Of a DNA stretch of 58,307 nt, positions 40,907 to 50,389 are shown piece after piece (the first letter of the stretch is position 1; the number at the start of each line of letters is the position of its first letter). The position numbers were made by a program, and so were the translations under genes. The notes beneath the pieces were generated by a model that had not been told where the DNA came from, searched no databases, and was given only the letters and a program-made list of their open reading frames with translations. This stretch comes from an uncultured Olsenella sp. (GTDB lineage Bacteria; Actinomycetota; Coriobacteriia; Coriobacteriales; Atopobiaceae). Where the stretch lies: assembly GCA_900314535.1 (NCBI GenBank), contig OMVT01000024.1:1-58307 (forward strand). The letters are read 5' to 3'.

Positions 40907-41390
40907 GTCGGATGCCGTAAGGCCTGCCGTCTTCCATGCTGCCATGCTGCTGGCGCGCCTGTAGGAGCCAATGCGCCCGGCGTTCTCCGCCCCAGTGAGA
41001 GACGTCCTTGCAGCACGCATGGATGCGCGCCTGTCCATCTCCACGACGGAGCGGATGCGCCTGGCGGCATCGGGCACGCTCTCGCCCTGGAGGATGCTCT
41101 GCGTCATGGCAGACGTGATCTTGCGCCTCGCCCATGTCTCGGCCCTGCTCGGCTTCACGGACACCTGCGGCAGCAGGTCCGGCTGCTGCTGGACCATGTA
41201 CGAGACGTATCGGCACCGACCAGCGTGTAGCTCGTATCGAGCTTCGTGACGCTCTCCACGTCGAAGGTGCCGTAGTTCATGTTCGCGGCATATACGGCAG
41301 GGGACTCGCCGTTGATGATGGCAGTGGCCTGCTCGCTGCAGGCCTCCATGTCGTGGGCCAGCGTCTCGGCCATCTGCCGGTACCAGCTCG
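40907..41390 (-). pseudogene. Phage minor head protein (Mu gp30-like), frameshifted and truncated
   Basis: One frame holds WYRQMAETLAHDMEACSEQATAIINGESPAVYAANMNYGTFDVESVTKLDTSYTL. The adjacent frame continues with YMVQQQPDLLPQVSVKPSRAETWARRKITSAMTQSILQGESVPDAARRIRSV and AARTSLTGAENAGRIGSYRRA. This is the order found in phage minor-head proteins. A frameshift near 41215 separates the parts, and the C-terminal end is missing, joined to the gp10-like gene. The 5' end is also lost around 41390. Confidence 0.7.
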
Positions 41391-41639
41391 TGTCTGCAGC
41401 CCGGCCGCTCCGACAAGATCTGCCAAATTCGATTTGCGAATCCATGAGGCTATCGAAGAGCGTGCTGCAGAAGGAATGCCGGATTGCTGTGCGACTCTGC
41501 GGCCTATGGGCGCAGAGATAAGCCAGCATGAAATGATGGCTGTCTAGTTTGTGCATATATGTCTCCCAGGAAACGTTTGTTTGGTGTCCTAGGGGATTCA
41601 ACGCCCTGTCTCACGGGCTCTGGAAACCGCAGACAGTTC

Positions 41640-41945
41640 ATGGTTTACCCTGCAGAAAACCGATCTGCATGGCAGTCTTGCTGGTTCAATGGCAATGCTT
41701 GGAGCTGGATTGCTGCAGTGCCTTTTGTGCTCGGCGAGATGATGCTGAGAAGCTTTGGCCCGCTCTTGCCAAAAGCTCTTGGCGGCGAGCGAAGTGAGCT
41801 TGAAACGGCAGTAAACGTTGCCTCGCGTTCAGGAGAAGCTGTGTCGTTCCCTGCCATGCCGCTCATGGGCAAGCGCAACTTCCAGATCGTTTGGATTGCC
41901 GACGCCGTGCCCCTTGGCCAGAGAATCTGTGGCATTATGAGCTAA
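41640..41945 (+). CDS. Unassigned open frame in the tRNA-adjacent island
   Basis: The 101-residue frame (MVYPAENRSAWQSCWFNGNAWSWIAAVPFVLGEMMLRSFGPLLPKALGGERSELETAVNV...) is not recognised. It could extend upstream to an ATG at 41559, where a VLGDS triplet appears, but no ribosome site is evident. Its TAA is followed 13 bp later by a stem-loop, which suggests the 3' end of a once-real gene. It may be a truncated remnant. Confidence 0.3.
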   Translation: MVYPAENRSAWQSCWFNGNAWSWIAAVPFVLGEMMLRSFGPLLPKALGGERSELETAVNVASRSGEAVSFPAMPLMGKRNFQIVWIADAVPLGQRICGIMS

Positions 41946-41957
41946 ATGGCACATACT

Positions 41958-41980
41958 GCGCCTTGGCCCAGGGCGCCTTT
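41958..41980 (+). terminator. Possible terminator after the unassigned island frame
   Basis: An 8-bp stem including one G-T pair (41958-41965 with 41969-41976), a 3-nt loop, and CTTT follow the stop at 41945. The T-run is short. Confidence 0.4.
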
Positions 41981-42264
41981 CATGTTTCAGAGATTAGTGT
42001 CCTCGAGTTGACGGCAAAACGGCAAGACTGCCTTCACCAGTGATGAAGAGGATTTCCAGGTCGGATGTCTTCTTCATGCGTGCAATCGAAGGCGCAGGCT
42101 CGCGGAGCCTGCAATGACTTTCATGTCTGGCTGGCATCCCCGTAAAATGCTTACGTATATATCCTTGTCGAGGCATGGTGTTCTTTGGGCGCCTGCATGC
42201 TCCATTGGGCTGGCTTTGGGTACGCATGATAGGATGCCCGAAAAGCCGATATCGAGGAGGATCC

Positions 42265-44685
42265 GTGTCTCAAGACACCAGAGACCAGAAGCTTCGGGGG
42301 CTGAGCGCTGCCGAAGTCGAGGAACGCAGGGCAAGAGGCCTCGTCAATGCCAATGCTGACGTGAAGACCAAGACGATCCCCCAGATCGTGGCCGAGCATA
42401 CCTTCACGCTCTTCAACGGCGTCAATGCCGTGCTGGCGCTGCTTGTATTCCTGACCGGGCAGTACCGCAATATGCTCTTCATGGTGATCGTGCTGGCGAA
42501 CCTCTTCATCGGTATTGTCCAGGAGATCCGCGCAAAGCTCACGGTCGACCGTCTGACGCTTCTGACGGCAACGGATGCTCTTGTCATCCGCGACGGGGAG
42601 AAGCAGAAGGTTCCTGTCTCCGATATCGTCCAGGACGATATCATCTGCCTCGCGCATGGTGACCAGGTGCCGGCAGATGCCACGATTGTCCGAGGCTCCG
42701 TCTCCATGAACGAGAGCCTGCTTACGGGAGAATCCGATGCCGTGCACAAGGGACCGGGAGATGAGATACTCTCCGGCAGCTTCGTCGACTCCGGATCTCT
42801 CATGGCAAGAGTCACGCGTGTCGGCGCTGCGTCCTATGCTGCCAAGATCAATGCAGAAGCGAAGTATGTGAAGCAGGCGAAGTCCGAGATCCAGGACTCG
42901 CTTCGGATGGTCGTCGAGTTCTCGACGATCCTCATGCCGTTCCTCGGAGGCGGCCTCTTCCTGAGGAGCGTCTTTGCAGAAGGCATGACGTGGGATGCGG
43001 CTATCCTCTCTGTCGTGGCAGCGCTTGTCTCGATGATTCCGCAGGGCCTCATACTCCTGACGTCGACGGTCTTGGCTATCGCGACGACGAGGCTTGGCGC
43101 CAAGAACGTGCTCGTGCAGCAGAGCTACTGCGTCGAGACGCTTGCACGTGTCGATACGATCTGCCTCGACAAGACCGGCACCATCACTTCGGGCAGGATG
43201 GAGCTCATGGGGCTTCTGCCGCTTGGCGGACATGACGTGTCCGAGGTGCGCCAGGCGGTGCTTGCCGTCACAGGAGCCGCATCTGACGATGCGAACGAGA
43301 CGGCAGCTGCACTTCTGCGTGCCGCGGAAGACTGGCCTGAAGAGGCAGGTGCGGTCTCACGCGTCATCCCGTTCTCGTCCGCCCGCAAGTACTCGGGATG
43401 CGTGCTCGAGGATGGACGCTCTCTTGCTCTGGGTGCAGGCCAGTTCGTGATGGGGGAGCGCTATGCTGCGCTTTCCCGTGATGTGGCGACCTTCGGCCCG
43501 CTTGCCCGTGTGCTCGTCGTCGGCTCCTGTGGAGGCTTCGACGAAGAAGGAAAGATCGAAGGCTCATTCGAGCCTTGGGGCCTCGTGGCGCTGCGCGATG
43601 AGATCAGGCCGACAGCTGCAGAGACGATCTCCTACTTCCGCCGCGAGGGCGTCGATGTCCGTGTCATCTCGGGCGACGATCCGCGCACAGTCTCTGCCAT
43701 CGCATCTGCCGTTGGCGTGCCGGAAGCCGGACACTATATCGATGCTTCCACGATCAGGAATGAAGAGGAGCTCATCGATGCCGTGCGCACGAAGAAGATC
43801 TTCGGCCGCGTGACGCCGCAGCAGAAGCGCGAGATTGTCCGCATCCTCGAGTCGCATGGCCACACGGTCGCAATGACAGGCGACGGCGTGAACGATGTCC
43901 TGGCTCTGCGCGAGGCAGACTGCTCGGTGGCCATGGCATCAGGATCGGCGGCAGCAAGGAATGTTGCCGAGATCGTGCTTGCCGACAACGACTTCGCCCA
44001 TATGCCCGAGGTCGTGGCAGAAGGCAGGCGCTCCATCAACAACCTGCAGCGCTCGGCCTCCCTCTTCCTCGTGAAGACGGGCTTTGCCATTGCCCTCTGC
44101 TTCATCTGCATCTTCTTCCCGCCATTCCCGTTCCTGCCGATCCAGGAATCCTTCTTCTCAGGCCTCATCATCGGCTATCCGTCGTTCGTGCTCGCGCTCG
44201 AGCCGAACCATGAGAGGCTGCATGGCGACTTCCTGACGAACGTGCTTGCCCGTTCGCTCCCTGGATCTATCGCGATCGTCTTCATCATCGCTGTCACGAT
44301 GATGATGGAGCCTCTGATGGGATGGGACTTCGTCCAGACCTCGACTCTGTGCCTGCTTCTCGTCTGCATGGTCGGCGTCGGCCTCATCTGGCGCATCTCG
44401 CGTCCGCTCACGCCGCTGCGCTGCGCCCTTATCGTCTCCATCATCATTGCAATCGCTGGTGGGTCATTGCTATTCGGAAACTTTTTCATGATCGAGCCGC
44501 TCACGCACCGGATGGTCGTGTACCTTTTCAGTGCAGGAGTGCTGGCACTCGTTCTCTTTGCTCTCCTGTACCGCCGTTTCGATAAGAGCATCGAACATGA
44601 AGGACGTCTTGCATACGTCGTGAAGAAGGCCGAGGTCGCATATGCTCAGCACAGAAGCCGTGTCAGCAGCCGTACGAGAGGCTAG
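42265..44685 (+). CDS. CtpE-like cation-transporting P-type ATPase
   Basis: The 806-residue membrane pump has the P-type ATPase motifs SLLTGESD (actuator), CLDKTGTIT (phosphorylated Asp), and GDGVNDVLALREADCSVAM (hinge). Membrane helices occur near the start, after the actuator (FLGGGLFL...LVSMIPQGLILLTSTVLAIATTRLG), and as six segments at the C terminus. The N-terminal NLFIGIVQEIRAKLTVDRLTLL block resembles mycobacterial CtpE, linked to calcium uptake; the substrate here is inferred only. GTG at 42265 has GGAGG upstream. Its last 44 bp overlap acnA. Confidence 0.9.
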   Translation: MSQDTRDQKLRGLSAAEVEERRARGLVNANADVKTKTIPQIVAEHTFTLFNGVNAVLALLVFLTGQYRNMLFMVIVLANLFIGIVQEIRAKLTVDRLTLLTATDALVIRDGEKQKVPVSDIVQDDIICLAHGDQVPADATIVRGSVSMNESLLTGESDAVHKGPGDEILSGSFVDSGSLMARVTRVGAASYAAKINAEAKYVKQAKSEIQDSLRMVVEFSTILMPFLGGGLFLRSVFAEGMTWDAAILSVVAALVSMIPQGLILLTSTVLAIATTRLGAKNVLVQQSYCVETLARVDTICLDKTGTITSGRMELMGLLPLGGHDVSEVRQAVLAVTGAASDDANETAAALLRAAEDWPEEAGAVSRVIPFSSARKYSGCVLEDGRSLALGAGQFVMGERYAALSRDVATFGPLARVLVVGSCGGFDEEGKIEGSFEPWGLVALRDEIRPTAAETISYFRREGVDVRVISGDDPRTVSAIASAVGVPEAGHYIDASTIRNEEELIDAVRTKKIFGRVTPQQKREIVRILESHGHTVAMTGDGVNDVLALREADCSVAMASGSAAARNVAEIVLADNDFAHMPEVVAEGRRSINNLQRSASLFLVKTGFAIALCFICIFFPPFPFLPIQESFFSGLIIGYPSFVLALEPNHERLHGDFLTNVLARSLPGSIAIVFIIAVTMMMEPLMGWDFVQTSTLCLLLVCMVGVGLIWRISRPLTPLRCALIVSIIIAIAGGSLLFGNFFMIEPLTHRMVVYLFSAGVLALVLFALLYRRFDKSIEHEGRLAYVVKKAEVAYAQHRSRVSSRTRG

Positions 44686-47317
44686 GAAGCCCAAGCAGAT
44701 CGAGGCAGGTGGCATCTCGCGGGCTGCGACCATCGTGTCGAAGATTCCTGGTGCCGAGAGGCTGCCCCGTGCGCTTCTGATACTCCTCGAGAATGTCGTG
44801 CGCCGTGCCAAGACGGATGAGGAAGCCATGCTCATGTGTGCCCGCATCCTCGAGGCAGGGGAGAAGGGTGCCCAGGGCAAGGAGATCGAGTTCATGCCAT
44901 CAAGGGTCCTCTTCCAGGACTTCACGGGCGTGCCGGTCTTCGTCGACTTCGCTGCCATGCGCGATGCGATGGCGGCACGTGGCGGCGATCCCGAGAAGGT
45001 GAACCCCCATATCCCCACGACCCTCATCATCGACCACTCCGTGATCGCAGAAGAGGCAGGATGTGCAGGCGCACGCGCCGAGAACGAGCGCATCGAGGCA
45101 GAGCGCAACCGCGAACGCTTCGCTTTCCTGAAGTGGGCAAGCCGCTCCTTCGAGAATGTGAAGGTCGTCCCTCCTGCAGAGGGCATCTGCCACCAGCTCA
45201 ACATGGAGCGCTTCTCGAAGGTCGTCGGCACCGATGCGCTCTGGCAGGGCGAGGGGGAGATGGCGTGCTTCGACACGCTTGTCGGCACGGACTCCCACAC
45301 GACCACGGTCAATGGCATCGGCTGCATGGGCTGGGGCGTCGGCGGCATCGAGGCAGAGGCGGCAGCGCTTGGCCAGTCGATCACGATGCTCGTGCCTGAA
45401 GTCGTCGAGCTCAGGCTCGAGGGCAAGCTGCGCAATGGCATCTCCGGCATGGACTGTGCGCTTACGGTCTGCGAGCTGCTCCGCAAGGCACAGGTCGTCG
45501 GCTCCCTCGTCGAGGTCACAGGACCGGGCGTGGCCGAGCTCACGGCAACGCAGCGTGCCTGCATCGCGAACATGACGCCGGAGTACGGAGCGACGACGAC
45601 GCTCTTCCCGGTGGATGCCCAGACATTCAAATATCTGGCGCTCACCGGACGCGACCCTGAAGAGATCGCCTTCATCGAGGCATACCTGCGCGAGCAGGGC
45701 ATGCTCGGCGAGCGCGATGCCCACTACGCACGCACCTATACGCTCGACCTCTCGACCGTCGAGCCCTGCCTGGCAGGACCTTCACGTCCCCATCGCCGTG
45801 TTGCAGTTCCGGGACTCAAGGCCCGCTTCGAGGAGTCGTCTGCCGAGCATGGCCACAAGCCCGAGACGGGGAAGATGGCGCTCCAGTTCGGCGACAGGAT
45901 GTGCGAGCTCGACCATGGTGCGCTTGCAATCGCTGCCATCACGAGCTGCACGACGGCAACCGATCCTGCCATGATGGTGGCAGCAGGCCTTGTCGCGAAG
46001 AAGGCCACGGACTTCGGCCTTGAGCCCAAGCCCTGGGTCAAGAAGATCATGGCTCCGGGCAGCCATGCGACGCTCGAGATCCTGAAGCGTGCGCACCTCA
46101 CAGCACCGCTCGAGAAGCTTGGCTTCTTCACCTGCGGCTTTGGCTGCATGAGCTGCATCGGCAACTCCGGAAGCATTGCACCTGCCCTCCATGAGCATGC
46201 AGACGATCTCGAGCTCACGAGCATCCTTTCGGGCAACAGGAACTTCGATGGCCGCATCTCGCCCGATGTCGCACAGAACTATCTTGCAGAGCCTGCGCTC
46301 GTCGTTGCCTACTCGCTTGTCGGCACGCTCGACACCGATCTCTCTGAGGAGCCGGTGGGTACCGGCAAGGACGGCAAGCCTGTCATGCTCTCCGACCTTC
46401 TGCCTACCGATGAAGAGATCCGCGATGTGCTTGCGAAGGTGCTCACGAGAGACCTCTACGAGGAGGCAGCAGAAGGCCTCTTCGAAGGCTCGGACGCATG
46501 GAAGGCCATTCCTGCATCTTCCTCTGCAACCTATGCCTGGGACGAGAGCTCGACCTATGTGCGCCGCCCGCCCTACTTCGAGGATGCAAAGCACGAGACA
46601 GTGCGCGAAGTGAAGGGCGCACGCGTGCTGGCGCTCCTGGGCGACTTCGTGACGACCGACCACATCTCTCCTGCCGGCACGATTGCCGAAGGCTCTCCTG
46701 CCGCCCGCTATCTCACGGAGCACGGCGTGCCCGAGAACGAGTGGAACACCTACGGCACGAGGCGCGGCAACCATGAGGTGATGATGAGGGGCACGTTCGC
46801 GAACGTGAAGCTCGAGAATGCCCTTGCCCAGGGCAGGCAGGGCGGCTACACCTATGACTTCGAGCGCGATGAGGTCACGAGCATCTACGATGCCGCTATG
46901 GACTACAAGGCACAGCACGAGGACGAGGTCGTTATCGCCGGCAAGATGTATGGCTCCGGCTCGAGCCGTGACTGGGCGGGCAAGGGCCCGGCGCTCCTCG
47001 GCGTCAAGGCCGTCCTCGCAGAGAGCTTCGAGCGCATCCATCGCTCGAACCTCATCGGCATGGGCATCGTGCCGCTCCAGTTCGAGGACGGTGTATCTGC
47101 AGGCATGCTTGGCCTCGATGGCACGGAGCGCATCACGGTCGAGCCGATCGACTTCTCGAAGGGGCTTCCGGAGCCAAAGATGGTTGCTGTAAGCGCTGTC
47201 AAGCCATCCGGCGAGAAGATCGATTTCCGGGCGCTCGTGCGTGTCGATACGCCGAGCGAGGGTGCCTACATTTCAGAAGGCGGAATTCTGCCTTATGTTC
47301 TTGGACAACTTGTGTGA
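44642..47317 (+). CDS. acnA: Aconitate hydratase (AcnA-type)
   Basis: The 891-residue [4Fe-4S] enzyme isomerises citrate and isocitrate. Signatures include VLFQDFTGVPVFVDFAAMRDAM, GTDSHTTTVNGIGCMGWGVGGIEAEA, ITSCTTATDPAMM (first cluster Cys), CGFGCMSCIGNSGSI (the other two), and the swivelling-domain MYGSGSSRDWAGKGPALLGVKAVLAESFERIHRSNLIGMGIVPL. The start is at 44642 with GAGG upstream and lies inside the ATPase gene in another frame, so translation of the two is probably linked. The terminal motifs are all present. Confidence 0.95.
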   Translation: MLSTEAVSAAVREARKPKQIEAGGISRAATIVSKIPGAERLPRALLILLENVVRRAKTDEEAMLMCARILEAGEKGAQGKEIEFMPSRVLFQDFTGVPVFVDFAAMRDAMAARGGDPEKVNPHIPTTLIIDHSVIAEEAGCAGARAENERIEAERNRERFAFLKWASRSFENVKVVPPAEGICHQLNMERFSKVVGTDALWQGEGEMACFDTLVGTDSHTTTVNGIGCMGWGVGGIEAEAAALGQSITMLVPEVVELRLEGKLRNGISGMDCALTVCELLRKAQVVGSLVEVTGPGVAELTATQRACIANMTPEYGATTTLFPVDAQTFKYLALTGRDPEEIAFIEAYLREQGMLGERDAHYARTYTLDLSTVEPCLAGPSRPHRRVAVPGLKARFEESSAEHGHKPETGKMALQFGDRMCELDHGALAIAAITSCTTATDPAMMVAAGLVAKKATDFGLEPKPWVKKIMAPGSHATLEILKRAHLTAPLEKLGFFTCGFGCMSCIGNSGSIAPALHEHADDLELTSILSGNRNFDGRISPDVAQNYLAEPALVVAYSLVGTLDTDLSEEPVGTGKDGKPVMLSDLLPTDEEIRDVLAKVLTRDLYEEAAEGLFEGSDAWKAIPASSSATYAWDESSTYVRRPPYFEDAKHETVREVKGARVLALLGDFVTTDHISPAGTIAEGSPAARYLTEHGVPENEWNTYGTRRGNHEVMMRGTFANVKLENALAQGRQGGYTYDFERDEVTSIYDAAMDYKAQHEDEVVIAGKMYGSGSSRDWAGKGPALLGVKAVLAESFERIHRSNLIGMGIVPLQFEDGVSAGMLGLDGTERITVEPIDFSKGLPEPKMVAVSAVKPSGEKIDFRALVRVDTPSEGAYISEGGILPYVLGQLV

Positions 47318-47386
47318 CATGGTCCCATCTTTGGGGAGAGTGCTACAGTCTCGCTTCGGCATATGAATCGTGATTTGGAGGATTGC

Positions 47387-48349
47387 TTGATCTGCCCATT
47401 CTGCGGAACGCATATCGAAGACGGTCTGGATGTCTGCCCAGCCTGCCATGCCGATCTGACGGCTACGGCACATGTTTCCCATTCGGACCGGCGCTATTGC
47501 GCGAGCTGCGGCGCCCTCATCCCCGAAGGAGCCGATGTCTGTCCTCAGTGCGGCATGCCCTGTATTGCAGATGAGGCGGATGCAGATGACGGCGAGGAAG
47601 TCACCTGCGAAGGTGCTCACGTGAAGGAAGCGCCTGAGACCCCGCGCATCATCTCTGCCATCCCTACGGCAGATGGACCGTTCTCTGCGACGTCTGCCAA
47701 TGAGCGCCTGCCGAGAAGACGTGTCTTCACGCTTGCGTTCGTGGCAGCGCTTGTCTTCGTGGGCGGCGGCATCCTCGCAATCACGCAGCCCTGGAACCCG
47801 AATGCCTACTCCATCAAGGCCACGACCGCAGCTGATACGTCGAAGGCAGGCTACCCGGGCGAGATCGACAAGCTTGCAGGACAGGATACGGGCATCGATA
47901 CCTCCGATGTGGAGTCCGGAGACGCCAAGACCTATGAAGCCATCTCGGGCTACTGGGAGCAGCTCGGAGACATCAGGAAGAGCCTCGAGGAGAGCGAGAC
48001 CGCACTCAAGGCAGATGTCCAGGATTCCTCGAAGGACATCTCGACCGACTACCAGACGGCAAAGCAGAATGCCCTGGATCTTTCGAACCTCATCTCCGAT
48101 ATCGGGGACGTGGATGTGAGCACGGGCACGTACGCCGACGATGTCACGAATCTCCAGACCTTGGGCTCGTGGCTCAGGAACTGGTCCGATGGCCTTATGG
48201 AGGCCTGGGACAGGGCGCAGTCCGGCTCGTACAAATCTGCCGACACGATCCTCGCTCCGCTCTCTTCGAGCGAGAGCACGGATGGCTCGAACTCCTATGC
48301 GCAGCTCTTCGATCAGAGCTATGACGGATGGCAGCCGCAGGAGAAATAG
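47387..48349 (+). CDS. Zinc-ribbon membrane protein
   Basis: The 320-residue protein has two N-terminal CxxC...CxxC zinc ribbons (ICPFCGTHIEDGLDVCPACHADL and YCASCGALIPEGADVCPQCGMPC), an acidic linker, and one membrane helix near residue 115 (VFTLAFVAALVFVGGGILAI). A helical, probably extracytoplasmic C-terminal region follows (YWEQLGDIRKSLEESETALKADVQ...). TTG at 47387 is preferred because GGAGG lies 5 nt upstream; an ATG at 47363 has no ribosome site. Function is unknown; it may sense or scaffold at the membrane. It leads into the cyclophilin and TPR genes. Confidence 0.75.
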   Translation: MICPFCGTHIEDGLDVCPACHADLTATAHVSHSDRRYCASCGALIPEGADVCPQCGMPCIADEADADDGEEVTCEGAHVKEAPETPRIISAIPTADGPFSATSANERLPRRRVFTLAFVAALVFVGGGILAITQPWNPNAYSIKATTAADTSKAGYPGEIDKLAGQDTGIDTSDVESGDAKTYEAISGYWEQLGDIRKSLEESETALKADVQDSSKDISTDYQTAKQNALDLSNLISDIGDVDVSTGTYADDVTNLQTLGSWLRNWSDGLMEAWDRAQSGSYKSADTILAPLSSSESTDGSNSYAQLFDQSYDGWQPQEK

Positions 48350-48459
48350 CTTTCATTTCCCCGCAATGTCTCTGCCGAATGTGTGAAAGACGCGCCGTGC
48401 TGGTACTATCAGAAGATGGAATAATTGTATGAAGGTGCCACAGGGCCGGGGAGGTTCAG

Positions 48460-49005
48460 ATGGGCTTTTTCAATAGGAACAGCGTCTATGTCCCGAAGCG
48501 CGAGCTCAAGGGAACGGAAGTTGCTGTATTCAAGACCAGCAAGGGCACGATCAAGGTGCGTCTCGACTGCAAGGGCGCACCCATCCATTGCGCCAATTTC
48601 TGCGAGCTTGCAGAGAAGGGGTTCTACGACGGAACGAAGTTCCACCGCTATGTGCCGGATTTCGTGATCCAGGGCGGAGACCCCAATACGAGGAACATGA
48701 GCTCTGCCGATGTGGCAGCAGGCAAGCCCGGACCTGATGGCATGCCCGGCACGGGCGGTCCTGGCTACAGCATCAAGCACGAGTGGGATGTGAATCCGCG
48801 CAACAGCCATGAGGACGGCGCGCTTGCAATGGCACGCTCGCAGATGCCCGATTCGGCTGGATCGCAGTTCTATTTCTGCCTTGGCCCGCAGCATTTCCTC
48901 GACCCGAACTACACGGTCTTCGGCCAGACAATCGAGGGCCTCGACGTAGAGAAGAGCCTGAGGGCAGGAGACGTGCTCGAGTCTGTGAGCATCGTCGACG
49001 AATAA
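48460..49005 (+). CDS. Cyclophilin-type peptidyl-prolyl isomerase
   Basis: The 181-residue protein catalyses cis-trans isomerisation of prolyl bonds. The core is present: KGTIKVRLDCKGAPIHCANFCELAEKGFYDGTKFHRYVPDFVIQGGDP (catalytic-region FHR and QGGDP), then GALAMARSQMPDSAGSQFYFCL and NYTVFGQTIEGLDV. There is no signal peptide, so it is cytoplasmic. It precedes the TPR protein gene by 33 bp. Confidence 0.93.
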   Translation: MGFFNRNSVYVPKRELKGTEVAVFKTSKGTIKVRLDCKGAPIHCANFCELAEKGFYDGTKFHRYVPDFVIQGGDPNTRNMSSADVAAGKPGPDGMPGTGGPGYSIKHEWDVNPRNSHEDGALAMARSQMPDSAGSQFYFCLGPQHFLDPNYTVFGQTIEGLDVEKSLRAGDVLESVSIVDE

Positions 49006-49038
49006 GGGCACGCATAGCAGCACCTGGAGGTGTGACGC

Positions 49039-50340
49039 ATGAACCAGCAGGCATATGAAGCAGGAAAGGCGGCCTATCAGCAGGGCGACTGGAACGGGGC
49101 CGTTGCTCTCCTGCATCAGGCAATAGATGCAACAGAGGCAAATGGCGCAGCAGAGCATATGCTCGGCAACGCCTATATGAAGCTCGGCAGGTATGCCGAG
49201 GCAGCTGACGCCTATGGCAAGGCTCTGGCAGACGCTTCCTACGGCAAGGTGGGAGCGCTCTCCTGCAACCGTGGCCGCGCCTATCTGGCCGCAGGCCAGC
49301 CGGATGAGGCAATCGCCAGCCTCAGCGCAGCTGTACAGGACCAGTCCTATCCCAAGGCATACAAGGCCTATGTGGCCCTCGGCGAGGCATACCGCATGAA
49401 GAACGATGTCCGGAATGCCGGCATCGCCTTCAGGAACGCCGCCATCGACGAGAGCAACCCGGATCCTTCGTTCTCGCTTCGCGAGCTCGGTGCCTGCTTC
49501 ATCGCACTGCACCGTCCAGTCGATGCTGTCGAGGCCTACCGTACGGCACTCGACTTCGCGACGCCGATGGAGAACCAGAACGCCATCTACTCCGAGCTCG
49601 GCATGGCATATGTCGCTGCCAACCGCATGAGCGAGGCTGTGGATGCCTTCGCGCATGCAACGGCCGATGGCACCTATATCCTGCCGACCGACATGCAGAT
49701 TGCCTACGACTCCGCAAAGCGCGCTGTCGCTTCTACCCAGGCGAACAATCCTTCCGAGACCGATGCCCTGCTTGCTGCTGCTGGCTATGGTACGTCCCAG
49801 GACACGTTCGATCCGCTCGATCCCCTCGGCCAGTCGGGGGAGTTCATGCCGTCGCCTGAGAAGACCGGCTTCTTCTCTGTCTCCGAGCAGGACCTCGTCG
49901 AGGCTGACAAGAAGGAGCGCAAGGTCCGCCGCAAGAAGAAGCATACGGGCCTCAAGGTCTTCCTCGTGCTCCTGATCGTCGTCGTGGTCGTCGGCGGCGT
50001 CGGTGCCTATGCGTACTGGCGTGGCTATGGCTGGCCTACGCAGGAGACGGTCATCACCTCGCTCTTCAATTCGAAGACAGCGGGCGACGATCCTGCAAGC
50101 TTCATGGCGCCGAGCCTTTCCGACTCCGAGCGTGCTGCCATCGAGGACATCCTGCCTTCTGGCGCCACGATCTCTGTCGACGGACTCGACAAGAGCATGG
50201 ACAGCTCGACGGCCCGCGTGACCGCTACGCTTTCTTCCGGCACGACCCAGACCTATACGGTCACGCTCGTCCGCGACGGCATCGGCTGGAGGGTCTCTTC
50301 GCTCCAGCTGAGCTATGATTCCGTCTCGAGCAATTCTTAG
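49039..50340 (+). CDS. TPR-repeat single-pass membrane protein
   Basis: The 433-residue protein has about six TPR-like units in residues 1-215 (for example YEAGKAAYQQGDWNGAVALLHQAID and GNAYMKLGRYAEAADAYGKAL). A charged stretch (KKERKVRRKKK) and a membrane helix near residue 310 (VFLVLLIVVVVVGGVGAYAYW) follow. The C-terminal ~110 residues form a small domain predicted outside the cell (TISVDGLDKSMDSSTARVTATLSSGTTQTYTVTLVRDGIGWRVSSLQL). The TPRs would lie inside and could recruit MreB-related partners. It sits 50 bp before mreB; a role in rod elongation is inferred from position alone. Confidence 0.85.
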   Translation: MNQQAYEAGKAAYQQGDWNGAVALLHQAIDATEANGAAEHMLGNAYMKLGRYAEAADAYGKALADASYGKVGALSCNRGRAYLAAGQPDEAIASLSAAVQDQSYPKAYKAYVALGEAYRMKNDVRNAGIAFRNAAIDESNPDPSFSLRELGACFIALHRPVDAVEAYRTALDFATPMENQNAIYSELGMAYVAANRMSEAVDAFAHATADGTYILPTDMQIAYDSAKRAVASTQANNPSETDALLAAAGYGTSQDTFDPLDPLGQSGEFMPSPEKTGFFSVSEQDLVEADKKERKVRRKKKHTGLKVFLVLLIVVVVVGGVGAYAYWRGYGWPTQETVITSLFNSKTAGDDPASFMAPSLSDSERAAIEDILPSGATISVDGLDKSMDSSTARVTATLSSGTTQTYTVTLVRDGIGWRVSSLQLSYDSVSSNS

Positions 50341-50389
50341 AAGCGTCTTCGGCGGAACTAGACATAGGGAATATCAGGGATAGGAAGAC

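Larger units (their letters stand above)
41391..42264. other. Island remainder between phage debris and the P-type ATPase gene
   Basis: This ~870-bp stretch looks less gene-dense than its surroundings. It holds one unassigned open frame (see 41640-41945) with a hairpin after it. The remainder (41391-41639 and 41980-42264) shows no frame with recognisable similarity and no copy of the tRNA 3' end that would mark an attachment site. Confidence 0.45.
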
